From Corallochytrium limacisporum (lineage: Eukaryota; Opisthokonta): DNA of 64,000 nucleotides. The notes beneath the pieces were generated by a model. That model did not search any database. It was not told the DNA's origin and saw only the letters and a list, made by a program, of their open reading frames with translations. The DNA lies in assembly GCA_002811645.1 (NCBI GenBank), contig PDIP01000258.1, positions 1 through 64,000 on the forward strand. Reading direction: 5' to 3'. Shown here piece after piece: positions 38,489 to 47,275 of this stretch. Every line of letters begins with the position of its first letter. The stretch's first letter is position 1. The position numbers were made by a program, and so were the translations under genes.

Positions 38489-38891
38489 ATGGACACAAAA
38501 CTCCGTTCTGCCGTGGACGAGTTGATGAGCAACACGGAAGTTGCCGGTGTTGTTGTTTCTGACCCCAGTGGACTCTGTATGGTGGCCGAGGGTTGTGGTA
38601 AGCGCGAACATTCAGGACGGTATACGTCTATATACGGAAATGCTTTGTCTTTGCAGGGAACGGAAGGAGGTGATCCCAGTGGCACCCGTGTGGTGATTGA
38701 AGGAGCACAGCGGTAAGTAAACGGTTTGTACTATATTGACGTGGATGCCGTGGCGGACTGACTAACATACTTATATGATTCTCTCGAATTTTTCTCACAG
38801 GACCCATATCATTACGGGAAACGGAGGTATGGAGAATGATGAAGGGGATGACTGGAGCAATACGGCTGCTGTGGTCATCGAGAAGAAGTAG
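38489..38891 (+). CDS. LAMTOR5: LAMTOR5 (HBXIP) Ragulator subunit, two exons
   Basis: The exons are 38489-38712 and 38801-38891, giving 104 residues. The intron 38713-38800 (88 bp) has GTAAGT, a TGACTAAC branch site and a pyrimidine-rich TCACAG end, and joins in phase 2. The start MDTKLRSAVDELMSN aligns position by position with the start of human LAMTOR5; an ATG 21 bp upstream is in frame but adds residues the family lacks. The roadblock-like fold is visible in VAGVVVSDPSGL and the closing AAVVIEK strand. LAMTOR5 is part of the Ragulator scaffold that anchors Rag GTPases and mTORC1 at the lysosome. Its stop is 40 bp from that of the convergent gene. Confidence 0.9.
38713..38800 (+). other. 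Spliceosomal intron of LAMTOR5
   Basis: 88 bp, GTAAGT donor, TGACTAAC at 38759-38766, CAG acceptor. Removing it restores the conserved carboxy-terminal strand; reading through gives an immediate stop. Confidence 0.88.
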
Positions 38892-38931
38892 TGCACAAAG
38901 GTTTCAATAGGTTTATTAGTTCAGTCAACAT

Positions 38932-39581
38932 CTACCTAGGTTCTATTAGTTTGGTTAACATATTCATATCATCCTGTAGGGTGTTTAATTCAGTGGTAGT
39001 TGCATGGACCACTTCGGCGGCATAGTCACGACTCTCAGCCAGAAATCGTTCGCTTTGCATTTGCAGGCAGGTGACTAGATTCAGCCATGCGCTGAGCCCT
39101 TTCTCTTGGCTTCTAGATTGGGATAATTAGTGACAGGTCTCAGTCTTCAACAGTGCAAACATGCCCCACAGATATTGAACTTACTCACTATAGTTGGAAA
39201 AGGCGCAGTGGACTTTCACACGGAGATCTGGTCCTTATGTTAGTATGCGATCCGTTGGGAGCAGATCCAGATTCAAGCTTACCTACCATTCATGAGCTCT
39301 TCGATTGAAATGTCTTCAGACTTATGATTCGCGGAAGTAGAAGTTTCATTTGCATGATGGCCAACTGTATCCTCTTCAGTCTGATACTGCCCTTGAGAAG
39401 TCTTGGCCATGACCCTCAAAGCTTCCTCATGGCTTTCAATCTTTCTCGCCAGCAGACTGAGCACCTCGTTGTCGACGTGAATGCCTGAATACCCTTCCAT
39501 GTTTTCGATATCTACCTGACAATCTTCAAAGAGTGCACATTGATGCCACTTAGACGCTAGGCAATGCTTTTGAGACTGCAT
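38932..39581 (-). CDS. Three-exon helical protein of unknown function
   Basis: The exons, read on the minus strand, are 39581-39287, 39227-39185 and 39112-38932, giving 172 residues. Intron 1 (39286-39228, 59 nt) has GTAGGT, a perfect TACTAAC branch site and CAG. Intron 2 (39184-39113, 72 nt) has GTAAGT, CACTAAT and TAG. The joined frame is open throughout and ends in TAG. The protein is predicted mostly helical: residues about 30-60 (VLSLLARKIESHEEALRVMA), a Ser/Thr/Glu-rich linker, and a final helix with LQMQSERFLAESR and a heptad-like LNTLQDDMNMLTKLI. It has the look of a small coiled-coil subunit, perhaps of a BLOC/BORC-like or kinetochore complex, but I cannot name a family. It is convergent with LAMTOR5 and divergent from the Nudix gene. 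Confidence 0.72.
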
Positions 39582-39859
39582 GGCAGTCTCTACTACCTTT
39601 CCTTTTCCAGAGACCCGCTCACCGAATCGAGAGTCTCACTTCATTCTGTCCCCTCCCTTTCATATTAAAAATGATGATCAAGTCTAACCAGGTCTCTTTG
39701 CAATGACCGGCTGTATTCTATAGCCGGGTATATATTGGAATACTAGGAAAGGACACGGTCAGCGATCATCCACCACCCCAGATATGCTCTGCTTCATTAT
39801 TTTGAAGTCTACCCTTGCCCGTCTGGATCTCAGATGAAGTTCTCCTGACACAACCCAGG

Positions 39860-40426
39860 ATGTCGGGACGGGGAGGTTACTGCCGGCACTGCGGAGCACG
39901 ATTCGAGAAAGAGCTGGAACTTGTTTTTCCAAAGTCATGTAAAACATGTAAGATTACTACCTACAACAACCCATTGCCAGTCTGTGTGTCGGTGCAACCA
40001 GTGGTCCGCAAAGGACAGTCTGACTGGTGGAGTCTGCTTATGGTACGCCGGGGAATCCAACCGGGACTAGGGCAAATTGCATTGCCAGGCGGTTACCTGG
40101 AGGTACCAGAGACATGGCAACAAGGTATGGTGCGTGAATTGAGAGAGGAAGCCATGATTCACCACTCCCCTGATGAAGTCGAATTGTTCGGCAACTTGTC
40201 TGAAGGCCCTCACATCGTCATCTTCGGGCTGCTTCCTCCTGTAACCGAACATGTGGCTCTCGAGAACTTTGTACCCCACAGGGAGGTGGAAGAGCTTGTC
40301 ATTGTCGACCACTATACAGAATCAGTCTTCTCTTTGCATACAGAGACGATCCGAAAATTTTTTGATATTGTGCACGGCCAAACAACATGGCCCAATGGAC
40401 GGGCGTTTCCCCAGTCCAAGGTATAA
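39860..40426 (+). CDS. Nudix hydrolase with amino-terminal zinc ribbon
   Basis: A 188-residue protein. The ATG at 39860 is chosen because the frame upstream has only a TTG. Residues 8-35 contain CRHCG and CKTC, a zinc-ribbon-like pair. The Nudix box is clear: G-x5-E-x7-REL-REE starting at GYLEVPE, with the last Gly of the usual pattern replaced by Met. Nudix enzymes hydrolyse nucleoside diphosphates linked to another group, using the Glu residues to hold Mg2+. A zinc ribbon before the Nudix fold recalls NADH pyrophosphatases, but the diagnostic motif of that group is not obvious, so the substrate is open. It is convergent with the syntaxin gene, 91 bp between stops. Confidence 0.85.
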   Translation: MSGRGGYCRHCGARFEKELELVFPKSCKTCKITTYNNPLPVCVSVQPVVRKGQSDWWSLLMVRRGIQPGLGQIALPGGYLEVPETWQQGMVRELREEAMIHHSPDEVELFGNLSEGPHIVIFGLLPPVTEHVALENFVPHREVEELVIVDHYTESVFSLHTETIRKFFDIVHGQTTWPNGRAFPQSKV

Positions 40427-40517
40427 ATTCACTATGACGCGAGTGCGTTCTATTAAAGTATATACAAAATGACGGACACGGAATATGGAGAGGACTTGTT
40501 TGTCAAGGCCAAATAAT

Positions 40518-41438
40518 CTACCTTTTGGAGAGGACAATGATAAGAATGATGGCACACACAATGGCGAGGACAGCAGCAATGCAACACATTTTGTTGCGGG
40601 CCTTGCGCTGGTAGTCATCAGCTTTGTTCAATTGTATGCGGCCGTCACCGACCTGCTCGCTGGTGCTGACAATGTTAGCCTCGATGTTGTCTAGTGTCGT
40701 ACCCTGTTCGTGCACAATAGTAGCCAGATCGCGGAAGATCTCATTGACCTCAGTGATGGTCTGTTCAATATGTCGGATTCCCTGTTCACGTTCCGCAATG
40801 ATCTGCTCGTTATAGGTTGTGTCATTCTCTAGTTCCTGTCGCTGCTGCTGCTGTTGCTGAAGAATTAGACGCTGTTGCTCTGAGTCCTGTTCTAGTGGCG
40901 AGGTCTCCATGGCCAGACTCTGTTGCCGAACCTGTGCCACTGTCTCTCGCTCCTTGACTGCAATTTCCTTCTCCACAGACTGGAACCGTTGCAATGCTCC
41001 CTCAAAGTCGCGCAGAAGCTTCTGTTGCTGCATTCGGCGGAAACGGGCATCTTCCGGCGACGACTGGAGCTGACTGAGCTCCTGCAACTTCGGGGCAGTC
41101 TCCTTTGCGAGTGCACCAATGCGGGACTGAACCTCATGCATGCGTTCGCGAAACTCGGGAGTATCCCGTGCCGTTCCCAAACCATTTAGCATACGCTGCA
41201 GATCTGTTACAAACCCTCCAATGGTGAAAATATTCTTCTCAATCTGGATGCTCAAAGCCCTGAACTTTTCGTCCTCCTCGGGATAGTCACGGAAGGGCTG
41301 GCGTGCAGGCGGACCGCCGCCGCCACCGTCATTGGGAGGCTGAGGGCCTCCAGGCGGACCTCCAGGTCCCAGTCCTGAAGGTCCTCTGTTCATACCGCCA
41401 GTGGCGCGACGAGTTGCATCAAGATCCCCAAAACTCAT
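40518..41438 (-). CDS. Endosomal Qa-SNARE (syntaxin 7/12, Pep12 type)
   Basis: A 306-residue tail-anchored protein. After a Gly/Pro-rich leader (1-50) comes an Habc-like three-helix region (about 55-180), a Gln-rich linker and the SNARE motif (about 215-275). That motif includes EIFRDLATIVHEQG, whose Q forms the ionic layer, and LDNIEANI. A DYQRKARNKM stretch follows, then a membrane anchor (about 285-303) and a short KR end. These features match syntaxin 7/12 and yeast Pep12, which drive fusion at endosomes and the vacuole. The two Cys just before the anchor could be palmitoylated. It sits near AP-3 sigma and LAMTOR5, also endolysosomal, but in eukaryotes this need not mean co-regulation. 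Confidence 0.93.
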   Translation of the reverse strand: MSFGDLDATRRATGGMNRGPSGLGPGGPPGGPQPPNDGGGGGPPARQPFRDYPEEDEKFRALSIQIEKNIFTIGGFVTDLQRMLNGLGTARDTPEFRERMHEVQSRIGALAKETAPKLQELSQLQSSPEDARFRRMQQQKLLRDFEGALQRFQSVEKEIAVKERETVAQVRQQSLAMETSPLEQDSEQQRLILQQQQQQRQELENDTTYNEQIIAEREQGIRHIEQTITEVNEIFRDLATIVHEQGTTLDNIEANIVSTSEQVGDGRIQLNKADDYQRKARNKMCCIAAVLAIVCAIILIIVLSKR

Positions 41439-42163
41439 GTTTTGTGTATGTATTACTCATGGGTGAGCAGTCTCTGACGCGACAAGTTTTGACTAATGGA
41501 CAGTTGAAATGTGAAAATTCCAAATACCATACTGTCGGAAAAGACAATGACCATAGTCAAAACTTTCCAGTTAACATTGGGAAAAGACTATGTACAGTCT
41601 TGCCGTTACTACGTCAATGCATGAGTTCACAGGTTGCCCCGATTGGCACCCGCTCCAACAATGGGTGAACGAAGAACAATTGTCCGGTAATAAACCTCCA
41701 GTGCCCCAGGACCCGCTCACCAGCGTTTTCTTCCACTGAGCTGGCATTTGCATTGGCAAGACACCAGTATATTCACTACGAGCTGCCCACTGCCCGTGAT
41801 TCCCACACACACTAGATCTGGGGCCCTGACGAAGAAGAAACTATAGTAGAATCGGTCATAATTTGATATACCTTTACTGAATATTTGAAAACAATTCATT
41901 AAGGTAGATGGCCAACCAATTCAGGCGATTGGCGGGGCCCACAAAGTCGACGCGAGGGTAAGCAGCAAACCAGCAGAACGGGACTCACCTCGCCATCTCT
42001 GTCTCGTGCTCGGTTTGGCTAGCTCTGGTGCTTGCCTAGAACCGTACGCCTGGGAGCGCGCATATGAACCAACGTAAATAAAAGTGTGACGCTTCTCTGA
42101 GCATTGGAAGTATGGTGGACATGCATAGCGCATAGATCAAACCTGTACGGACAAAGTGTGAAG
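41439..42163. other. Divergent intergenic region (syntaxin / PAP2 phosphatase)
   Basis: No gene is supported. It holds one copy (41766-41779) of a recurrent motif, AGTATATTCACTAC, described in the findings. Confidence 0.5.
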
Positions 42164-42919
42164 ATGGCCAAGGGTACGAACGGCATGCGGCGTCGCGCGG
42201 CAAAGGATACAAGCAGCGAAGGCGAGTTCGTGAACAAGCCTGCCAGTCCCACCCAGGTCAAGAATCCAATCATTAAGTGGGATGTGAAGCTGACTCATGA
42301 CATCTACGTCTATACCCCTGATTGGTTCAAGAAAGTAGGACATGTGCTGGAATTCACCTGCCACGGCGTGCCATGGCTTGTCTTCTCAGTAGGGGGTCTT
42401 GGATGGAGCATCTACAAGCAGAATCAAATTAATGTACATCTGTTTTGGTGCCTGACGTTGTTGCTCATATACGACCTACTTCTGCTGCTCGTGCTCAAGG
42501 TCGTCTTCCGTCGCACTCGGCCTGAGCACCATGTCGATGACATGTACCTGACAGTTTCTGTGGATCTGTTCTCTTTCCCTTCGGGACATTCTAGTCGTGC
42601 TGCCTTCTTGGCCTGTTTCGCACAGCATTACCTTTGGCACACCCTGGGACCCATAGGCATCGCCGTGGTGTGGACATGGGCGCTGACGACTGGTTTCTCT
42701 CGCATAGTCATCGGCCGTCACCATGTCATCGACGTCTGCGTGGGACTCCTGTGTGGTGTTGGTATGTTCTACGCTGCTGTACAATTCGACCACTTGAAGC
42801 TGAGCCACGCCGAGAGCAATCTGCAGTCCTTGAACGCGTCCATGGAGTTCCTCATGGACCCTGCGACGATGATCGACAAACTGAAGGCGTCAGACATCGC
42901 CTTCAACCTTCCATTTTAA
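42164..42919 (+). CDS. PAP2-family lipid phosphatase, PLPP6/PLPP7-like
   Basis: A 251-residue membrane protein; the ATG at 42164 is the first in the frame. The three-part phosphatase signature is present: KVVFRRTRP, then FPSGHSSRA, then SRIVIGRHHVID, which supplies the catalytic histidines. Four to five hydrophobic segments surround these motifs. The FSFPSGHSSRAAF block and short length resemble PLPP6, the ER polyisoprenoid diphosphate phosphatase acting on presqualene, farnesyl and geranylgeranyl diphosphates. If that role holds, it would work in the same isoprenoid pathway as the HMG-CoA reductase at 56963, but this link is inference. The amino terminus is short and basic. Confidence 0.86.
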   Translation: MAKGTNGMRRRAAKDTSSEGEFVNKPASPTQVKNPIIKWDVKLTHDIYVYTPDWFKKVGHVLEFTCHGVPWLVFSVGGLGWSIYKQNQINVHLFWCLTLLLIYDLLLLLVLKVVFRRTRPEHHVDDMYLTVSVDLFSFPSGHSSRAAFLACFAQHYLWHTLGPIGIAVVWTWALTTGFSRIVIGRHHVIDVCVGLLCGVGMFYAAVQFDHLKLSHAESNLQSLNASMEFLMDPATMIDKLKASDIAFNLPF

Positions 42920-43476
42920 GTAAAGAGTAGCCGTTGCGTTCCAAGGCATAGTCAGTTGTGAGGATGCTAAGGTCTCACAGAGTACATGTGGCCTACTACG
43001 CGTTATCCAATGATCATGATAAAGAAAGAGACAGCAAGTCAGGGAACTACCGCCCATTCCCCCCCCCCCCCCGGGAGGGCGCGGGCCGCTTGCTGATTTT
43101 CATATTTGTCCTTGTCTTGTGTTCAAGTTTACTCAAGTGGTTCCTTTCCATCCGAATCTGGTCGTGGATTGCGCTGGGGGCGATCCATGCGCATTGCCGA
43201 CGAGGATTGGTGGGGTGGCTAACGGAGCCCCGTGGAGGCCTTCATCCGCTGCCAGCAACGCAAGTGTGCCTGGTATAAATGGATGGACTATTTCAGAGAG
43301 GCCTTGGACTCGCATTTCCCTCTTCGTAATTGTAAGAGATACTTGAGTTCGAGAAACCAGTGCATTGCTCATGTTGCATACCGAATTGACGATAGTATGA
43401 CTAAAAGACGGTTCTGCATGTACGATAACCTGGAAATCAATTGAGTTTGCGCACAAAGTCTGAGGAGGCGAAGAAT
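42920..43476. other. Tandem 5' intergenic region with a C14 tract
   Basis: It contains C14G3 at 43059-43075 and a TATAAATGG sequence near 43275, about 200 bp upstream of UBA2. No gene is seen. Confidence 0.5.
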
Positions 43477-45369
43477 ATGATGGAGAGTCACGCAGCCCGT
43501 TTGGAGGCAGCATCTGTGTTCTCATATCCAGGCAAGAATCTTGGCAAGATTATTTCTGAGACGAATGTTCTGGTAGTGGGTGCAGGGGGCATTGGATGCG
43601 AACTGCTGAAGAATCTCGCGCTGGCTGGCTTCCCTAGCATATCTGTCATAGACTTGGACACCATTGAATTAAGCAATCTTAATCGTCAGTTCCTATTCAG
43701 GCGAGAACACGTTGGTCAGGCGAAGGCAGTGGTGGCAGCTGAGGCCATCAGACAGATGAACCCAGCACTGAAAGTCACCGCTTACCACGCTGATATCCTC
43801 AGCCGTGACTTTGACGTCGGCTTCTTTCGGAAGCACCAGATCGTGCTAAATGCTCTGGATAACATCAAAGCTCGGAATCACGTCAATCGCATGTGTCTAC
43901 AATCTGGTGTTCCGCTCGTTGAGTCTGGCACGCGTGGGTATTCGGGACAAGTGAAGGACATAATCAAGGGTCGCACACCGTGCCAGGAATGCAATCCGCC
44001 AGCACCGCAGAAAACATTCCCTGTCTGTACTATCCGCAACACTCCAACTCAGCCGGTTCATTGCCTGGTCTGGGCCAAGTTTTTGTTTGGTCAGATGTTC
44101 GGACCCGAAGATGATGACCACGATGTCAGCCCAGACATGGACGATCCCGAACTCCAGCAGGATAATGTGGACGGTGCAACTGAGAACGCACCCACACAAC
44201 CAACGACGACAGCGGAAACTGCGGAACAGAACGGTAACCCCAACGGGGAGGAAGAAAGTCACAAGCGATCGAACTTCCGTGCGTGGGTTGAAAACGTAGA
44301 ATATGACGCTGCTTCTGTGTTCCAACGCCTGTACAAGACAGACGTTGAAACCTTGCTCGGTATGACGGGACTGTGGCGCACCAGAAAGAAGCCCGAGCTT
44401 TTGCCGGTCGAGGATTGGCTGCAGAGCAAGGACGATCAACTGCAAAGGGTTGTGGACACTGTAAAACCGAGTGGTCAGTACTGTGCTCAGCTCTTCCTGG
44501 ACTCGTGCAAACAACTGCGGGAACGAATGCTGCAGGCGCCTAGAAATCAGTTGGAGTGGGACAAGGACGACGATTTGGGCATGGATTTTGTCTTTGCCGC
44601 ATCTAATCTGCGCTCCTTGGTATACCACATTCCAGTGAAGAGCCGTTTCGATTGCAAGAGCATTGCAGGTAACATTGTGCCTGCCATTGCCACTACAAAC
44701 GCGATCTGCGCCGGTCTGATCATGATTGAGGCCCTCAAAGTTCTGCAGAATCAGACCGATGCACTGCGTATGACGTATATTTCAGAGAATGCCAGCGGGA
44801 AAATTCTCATTCCATCGCAACATGACTCGCCGAACCCACATTGCTACATTTGCTCATCAACTACGCCGCAGCTGTTCCTCGGACTGCGTCTGGATCTGGT
44901 TACCGTCACTTACCTGCGTGACACCATCCTCAAGAATGCCATTCATATGGCCCACCCTGACGAGATTACAGCGGGATCGAGCATCCTCTTTGATGCCGAC
45001 GAAGAGATCACTGAAGCTAACTTGAACAAGACGCTCGCTGAACTGGGCGTCCAGCACGGCGATACCCTCGAGATCACCGACTCTCACCAGAATGTGGAAC
45101 TGCGCGTCGTAGTGGATGCTAGAGCTGAGGATTTAGATGCAGAGAAAATGTACGTTGTGCAATCTCAGCAAGGAGAGTTAAAGAATGGTGGTGGTGACAT
45201 GGCCGATGGTACGGCGACAACGGGTGACAGGACGGAGGGTACTGCTACGGCTGGTGCTGCTGCGGAGGACGACGAGATTGTGATGGTAGTCGATGACGAT
45301 GACCTGATCATTATCGAGGATGAAGAACCCGGACTCGAACCGGACGCCAAACGCGCAAAGCATTCGTGA
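43477..45369 (+). CDS. UBA2: SUMO-activating enzyme subunit 2 (UBA2/SAE2)
   Basis: A 630-residue protein from the first ATG at 43477. The adenylation domain has GAGGIGCELLKNL (about 35-47) for ATP and DLDTIELSNLNRQFLF. The catalytic cysteine is C184 in FPVCTIRNTP. Zinc cysteines are visible as TPCQEC (169, 172) and, later, PHCYICSS. A ubiquitin-fold domain follows (about 430-540). The carboxy-terminal tail is acidic, contains hydrophobic-acidic stretches (IVMVVDDDDLIIIEDEE) of the SUMO-interacting type, and ends in a basic KRAKHS signal. With SAE1 it activates SUMO and passes it to UBC9 in the nucleus. It is convergent with the metacaspase gene, with a cyclase remnant between them. Confidence 0.96.
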   Translation: MMESHAARLEAASVFSYPGKNLGKIISETNVLVVGAGGIGCELLKNLALAGFPSISVIDLDTIELSNLNRQFLFRREHVGQAKAVVAAEAIRQMNPALKVTAYHADILSRDFDVGFFRKHQIVLNALDNIKARNHVNRMCLQSGVPLVESGTRGYSGQVKDIIKGRTPCQECNPPAPQKTFPVCTIRNTPTQPVHCLVWAKFLFGQMFGPEDDDHDVSPDMDDPELQQDNVDGATENAPTQPTTTAETAEQNGNPNGEEESHKRSNFRAWVENVEYDAASVFQRLYKTDVETLLGMTGLWRTRKKPELLPVEDWLQSKDDQLQRVVDTVKPSGQYCAQLFLDSCKQLRERMLQAPRNQLEWDKDDDLGMDFVFAASNLRSLVYHIPVKSRFDCKSIAGNIVPAIATTNAICAGLIMIEALKVLQNQTDALRMTYISENASGKILIPSQHDSPNPHCYICSSTTPQLFLGLRLDLVTVTYLRDTILKNAIHMAHPDEITAGSSILFDADEEITEANLNKTLAELGVQHGDTLEITDSHQNVELRVVVDARAEDLDAEKMYVVQSQQGELKNGGGDMADGTATTGDRTEGTATAGAAAEDDEIVMVVDDDDLIIIEDEEPGLEPDAKRAKHS

Positions 45370-45519
45370 ATTCAAGAAGAACATAGCATGTAAGAACATA
45401 AGAGTTAAACCGAGGATGCTTCGTATGGCGATGAGTTTAATCAGTTAACTAGGAATGAATTTCTTGTGCTCTAACGTTCAAACGGCATACGTGTACGGAC
45501 TTCTTTTCTTTCTTGCCGT

Positions 45520-45774
45520 TCAGCCAGGAAGTTTGCATGTGATTGGAATTCCTCCGTGCTCCTCAAGAGTGTACTCGTCTTCCAGGAGCGGAGCCGTGAC
45601 CGGAGACACATGGATTCTCAATGGTTCACCATTGCTCTCCACACGACTCGCCGTGTTCTCAGTGTCCCCGAAGAAACAGTAGCACGGCATTTTGTTGCCC
45701 ACAACACCAGCCAGACAGGAGCCAGAGTGCATACCAATTCGTAATTGCATCACATCCTCCTCCTGGTCCCACAT
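45520..45774 (-). pseudogene. Fragment of a class III nucleotidyl (guanylyl/adenylyl) cyclase domain
   Basis: An 84-codon frame matching only the second half of a class III cyclase catalytic domain. It includes [25 protein letters not shown] and ENTASRVES, which align with the usual RIGIHSG, GVVG, MPRYCLFGDT and NTASRMES blocks. The first half, which supplies the metal-binding aspartates, is absent, an in-frame TGA lies three codons before the ATG, and no splice site rescues the frame. The end (LPG then TGA) departs from the family. It is best read as a truncated copy or gene relic in the convergent space between UBA2 and the metacaspase gene. The remaining part has no frameshift, so decay is either recent or the exon is still used in a way I cannot see. 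Confidence 0.75.
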
Positions 45775-46033
45775 ATCAATTCAGTCAGTCACTGTCGCTT
45801 TCTCTGGCACGAGACGGCTTTTCTTTCCTCCGATCAATTTATGTCCCAATCTCCCCAAACAGGATCACACTAAGGCGCTCTAGCTCATAAACTTGTCAAG
45901 GTGCCCTCTGAGCAAACTGGGTCGTCTGGCATGGAAATTATTGACTTGATGACTGGCCATAATGATAACACTTACGACAAAATATAATGGAATTCTCTTA
46001 GTATTCACAAAACGCGACCATCGGTATACGTGC

Positions 46034-47275
46034 CTAAATGTAGAATGGCAGATCCAAGTTGAGAATCTTGCCTGTGCTTAGCTCTGGTCTCTGGTTCAGC
46101 CTGCTCTGCCGACTCATGACCACATTATGCATTTCGTGAATCAATTGGCGCAAAGTTACTCCCGGATATTTCTTCTCGATTACGTCGATGAAGCTGTACG
46201 TCATTGCTCCAGTATGCACACTGCCGCTTAATCCCTTAGTGTCCGCCGAAGTCTGGTCCGATCCACACGCACTAACGAGGACCACATCCGCCTGCGTGGG
46301 TCTGTGGGGGTTTGTGACCTGCTGCCTACGGCCTCTCTTTCGGCGACCACCGCCGAGCAACATGTCGATAGGACTTAGAGGCTGCTGTGCACTGGGATCG
46401 TTTTTGAACGGTTGGTATTCGTACGGCAGATCCATACCCGTACCACTGTGGCAGCAGTCCATAACGCAGAACAAACGGGCACCTGCGGGCAGGGCGTCAG
46501 CCATGTATCGCTTGAGGTCATCATCGATAATGTGGCCAGCGCGTTCATAGTCCAACGGAACAATCGTTTCGTCCATGCCATCAGCTTCGTCACCATCCAG
46601 GTCCTTGACCTGAGACCCGTGCCCGGAGTAGCTGAAGAAGAGAGAGTCGCCTGGCTTGGCATCACCGACAAGCCAGCGGATTCCTTGCATAATGTTGGCA
46701 CGGGTTGGTTGCAAGGTGGGATTCTGCTGATCATCTGTCATGAAAAGAATCTGGTTCTCTTGGAAATTGAGCTTGGACGTCAACAAGTACTTCAAACATC
46801 GTGCGTCATTGATGCAGCCATTCAAGCGCAGTCGGGAATTATTGAGATAGTTGATTCCCACTATGAAAGCCCTGCGTTTACCCTTGACCTGATGCGCACT
46901 AGGCTGGCCTGCAGCATTGGGCGGCGCCGCGTGTTGTGGGGCCGCGTGCTGTGGCGGGGGTGCTCCTGGATGCGGCGGAGGAGGTGGATGCTGGCCCCAA
47001 CCGGGCTGTGGCGGAGGATGGTACGGTGCCCGTGACTGCTGGTAGTATGGATTAGCATTCCAGTTCTGACTAGGGGGTCCATAAGGGTTCTGCCCTGGAG
47101 GAACGCCGCCTCCGGGTCCGTAAGGATTGACTCCCGGTGGCGGTGGTGCTCCTGGATAAGGTGGCTGTGCCACACCGTACGGATTTTGTCCCGGAGGCGG
47201 GTAGCCTCCGCCTGGAGGTGGGTAGCCGCCACCAGGAGGCGGAAAGCCGCCGCCTGGACCGTAGGGGTTTGCCAT
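46034..47275 (-). CDS. Type I metacaspase
   Basis: A 413-residue protein. Residues 1-130 are a Pro/Gly-rich prodomain built of repeats such as GGGYPPP and NPYGP. The p20 region follows, with RRAFIVGINY, the catalytic H219 in YSGHGSQ and C275 in DCCHSG. The p10-like region ends near LNLDLPFYI. Metacaspases are Ca2+-dependent proteases that cut after Arg or Lys and act in stress responses and protein quality control. No zinc finger of the LSD1 type is present; the Pro-rich prodomain is the fungal and protist type I style. Its 5' side faces a 3.4 kb gene-poor block. Confidence 0.95.
   Translation of the reverse strand: MANPYGPGGGFPPPGGGYPPPGGGYPPPGQNPYGVAQPPYPGAPPPPGVNPYGPGGGVPPGQNPYGPPSQNWNANPYYQQSRAPYHPPPQPGWGQHPPPPPHPGAPPPQHAAPQHAAPPNAAGQPSAHQVKGKRRAFIVGINYLNNSRLRLNGCINDARCLKYLLTSKLNFQENQILFMTDDQQNPTLQPTRANIMQGIRWLVGDAKPGDSLFFSYSGHGSQVKDLDGDEADGMDETIVPLDYERAGHIIDDDLKRYMADALPAGARLFCVMDCCHSGTGMDLPYEYQPFKNDPSAQQPLSPIDMLLGGGRRKRGRRQQVTNPHRPTQADVVLVSACGSDQTSADTKGLSGSVHTGAMTYSFIDVIEKKYPGVTLRQLIHEMHNVVMSRQSRLNQRPELSTGKILNLDLPFYI

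Noticed and set aside
38598-38656. A perfect-looking 59-bp GTAAGC...TTGCAG intron inside LAMTOR5 exon 1
   Set aside because: Removing it shifts the frame to a stop six codons later, whereas the retained sequence aligns with the EHAG-type region of human LAMTOR5.
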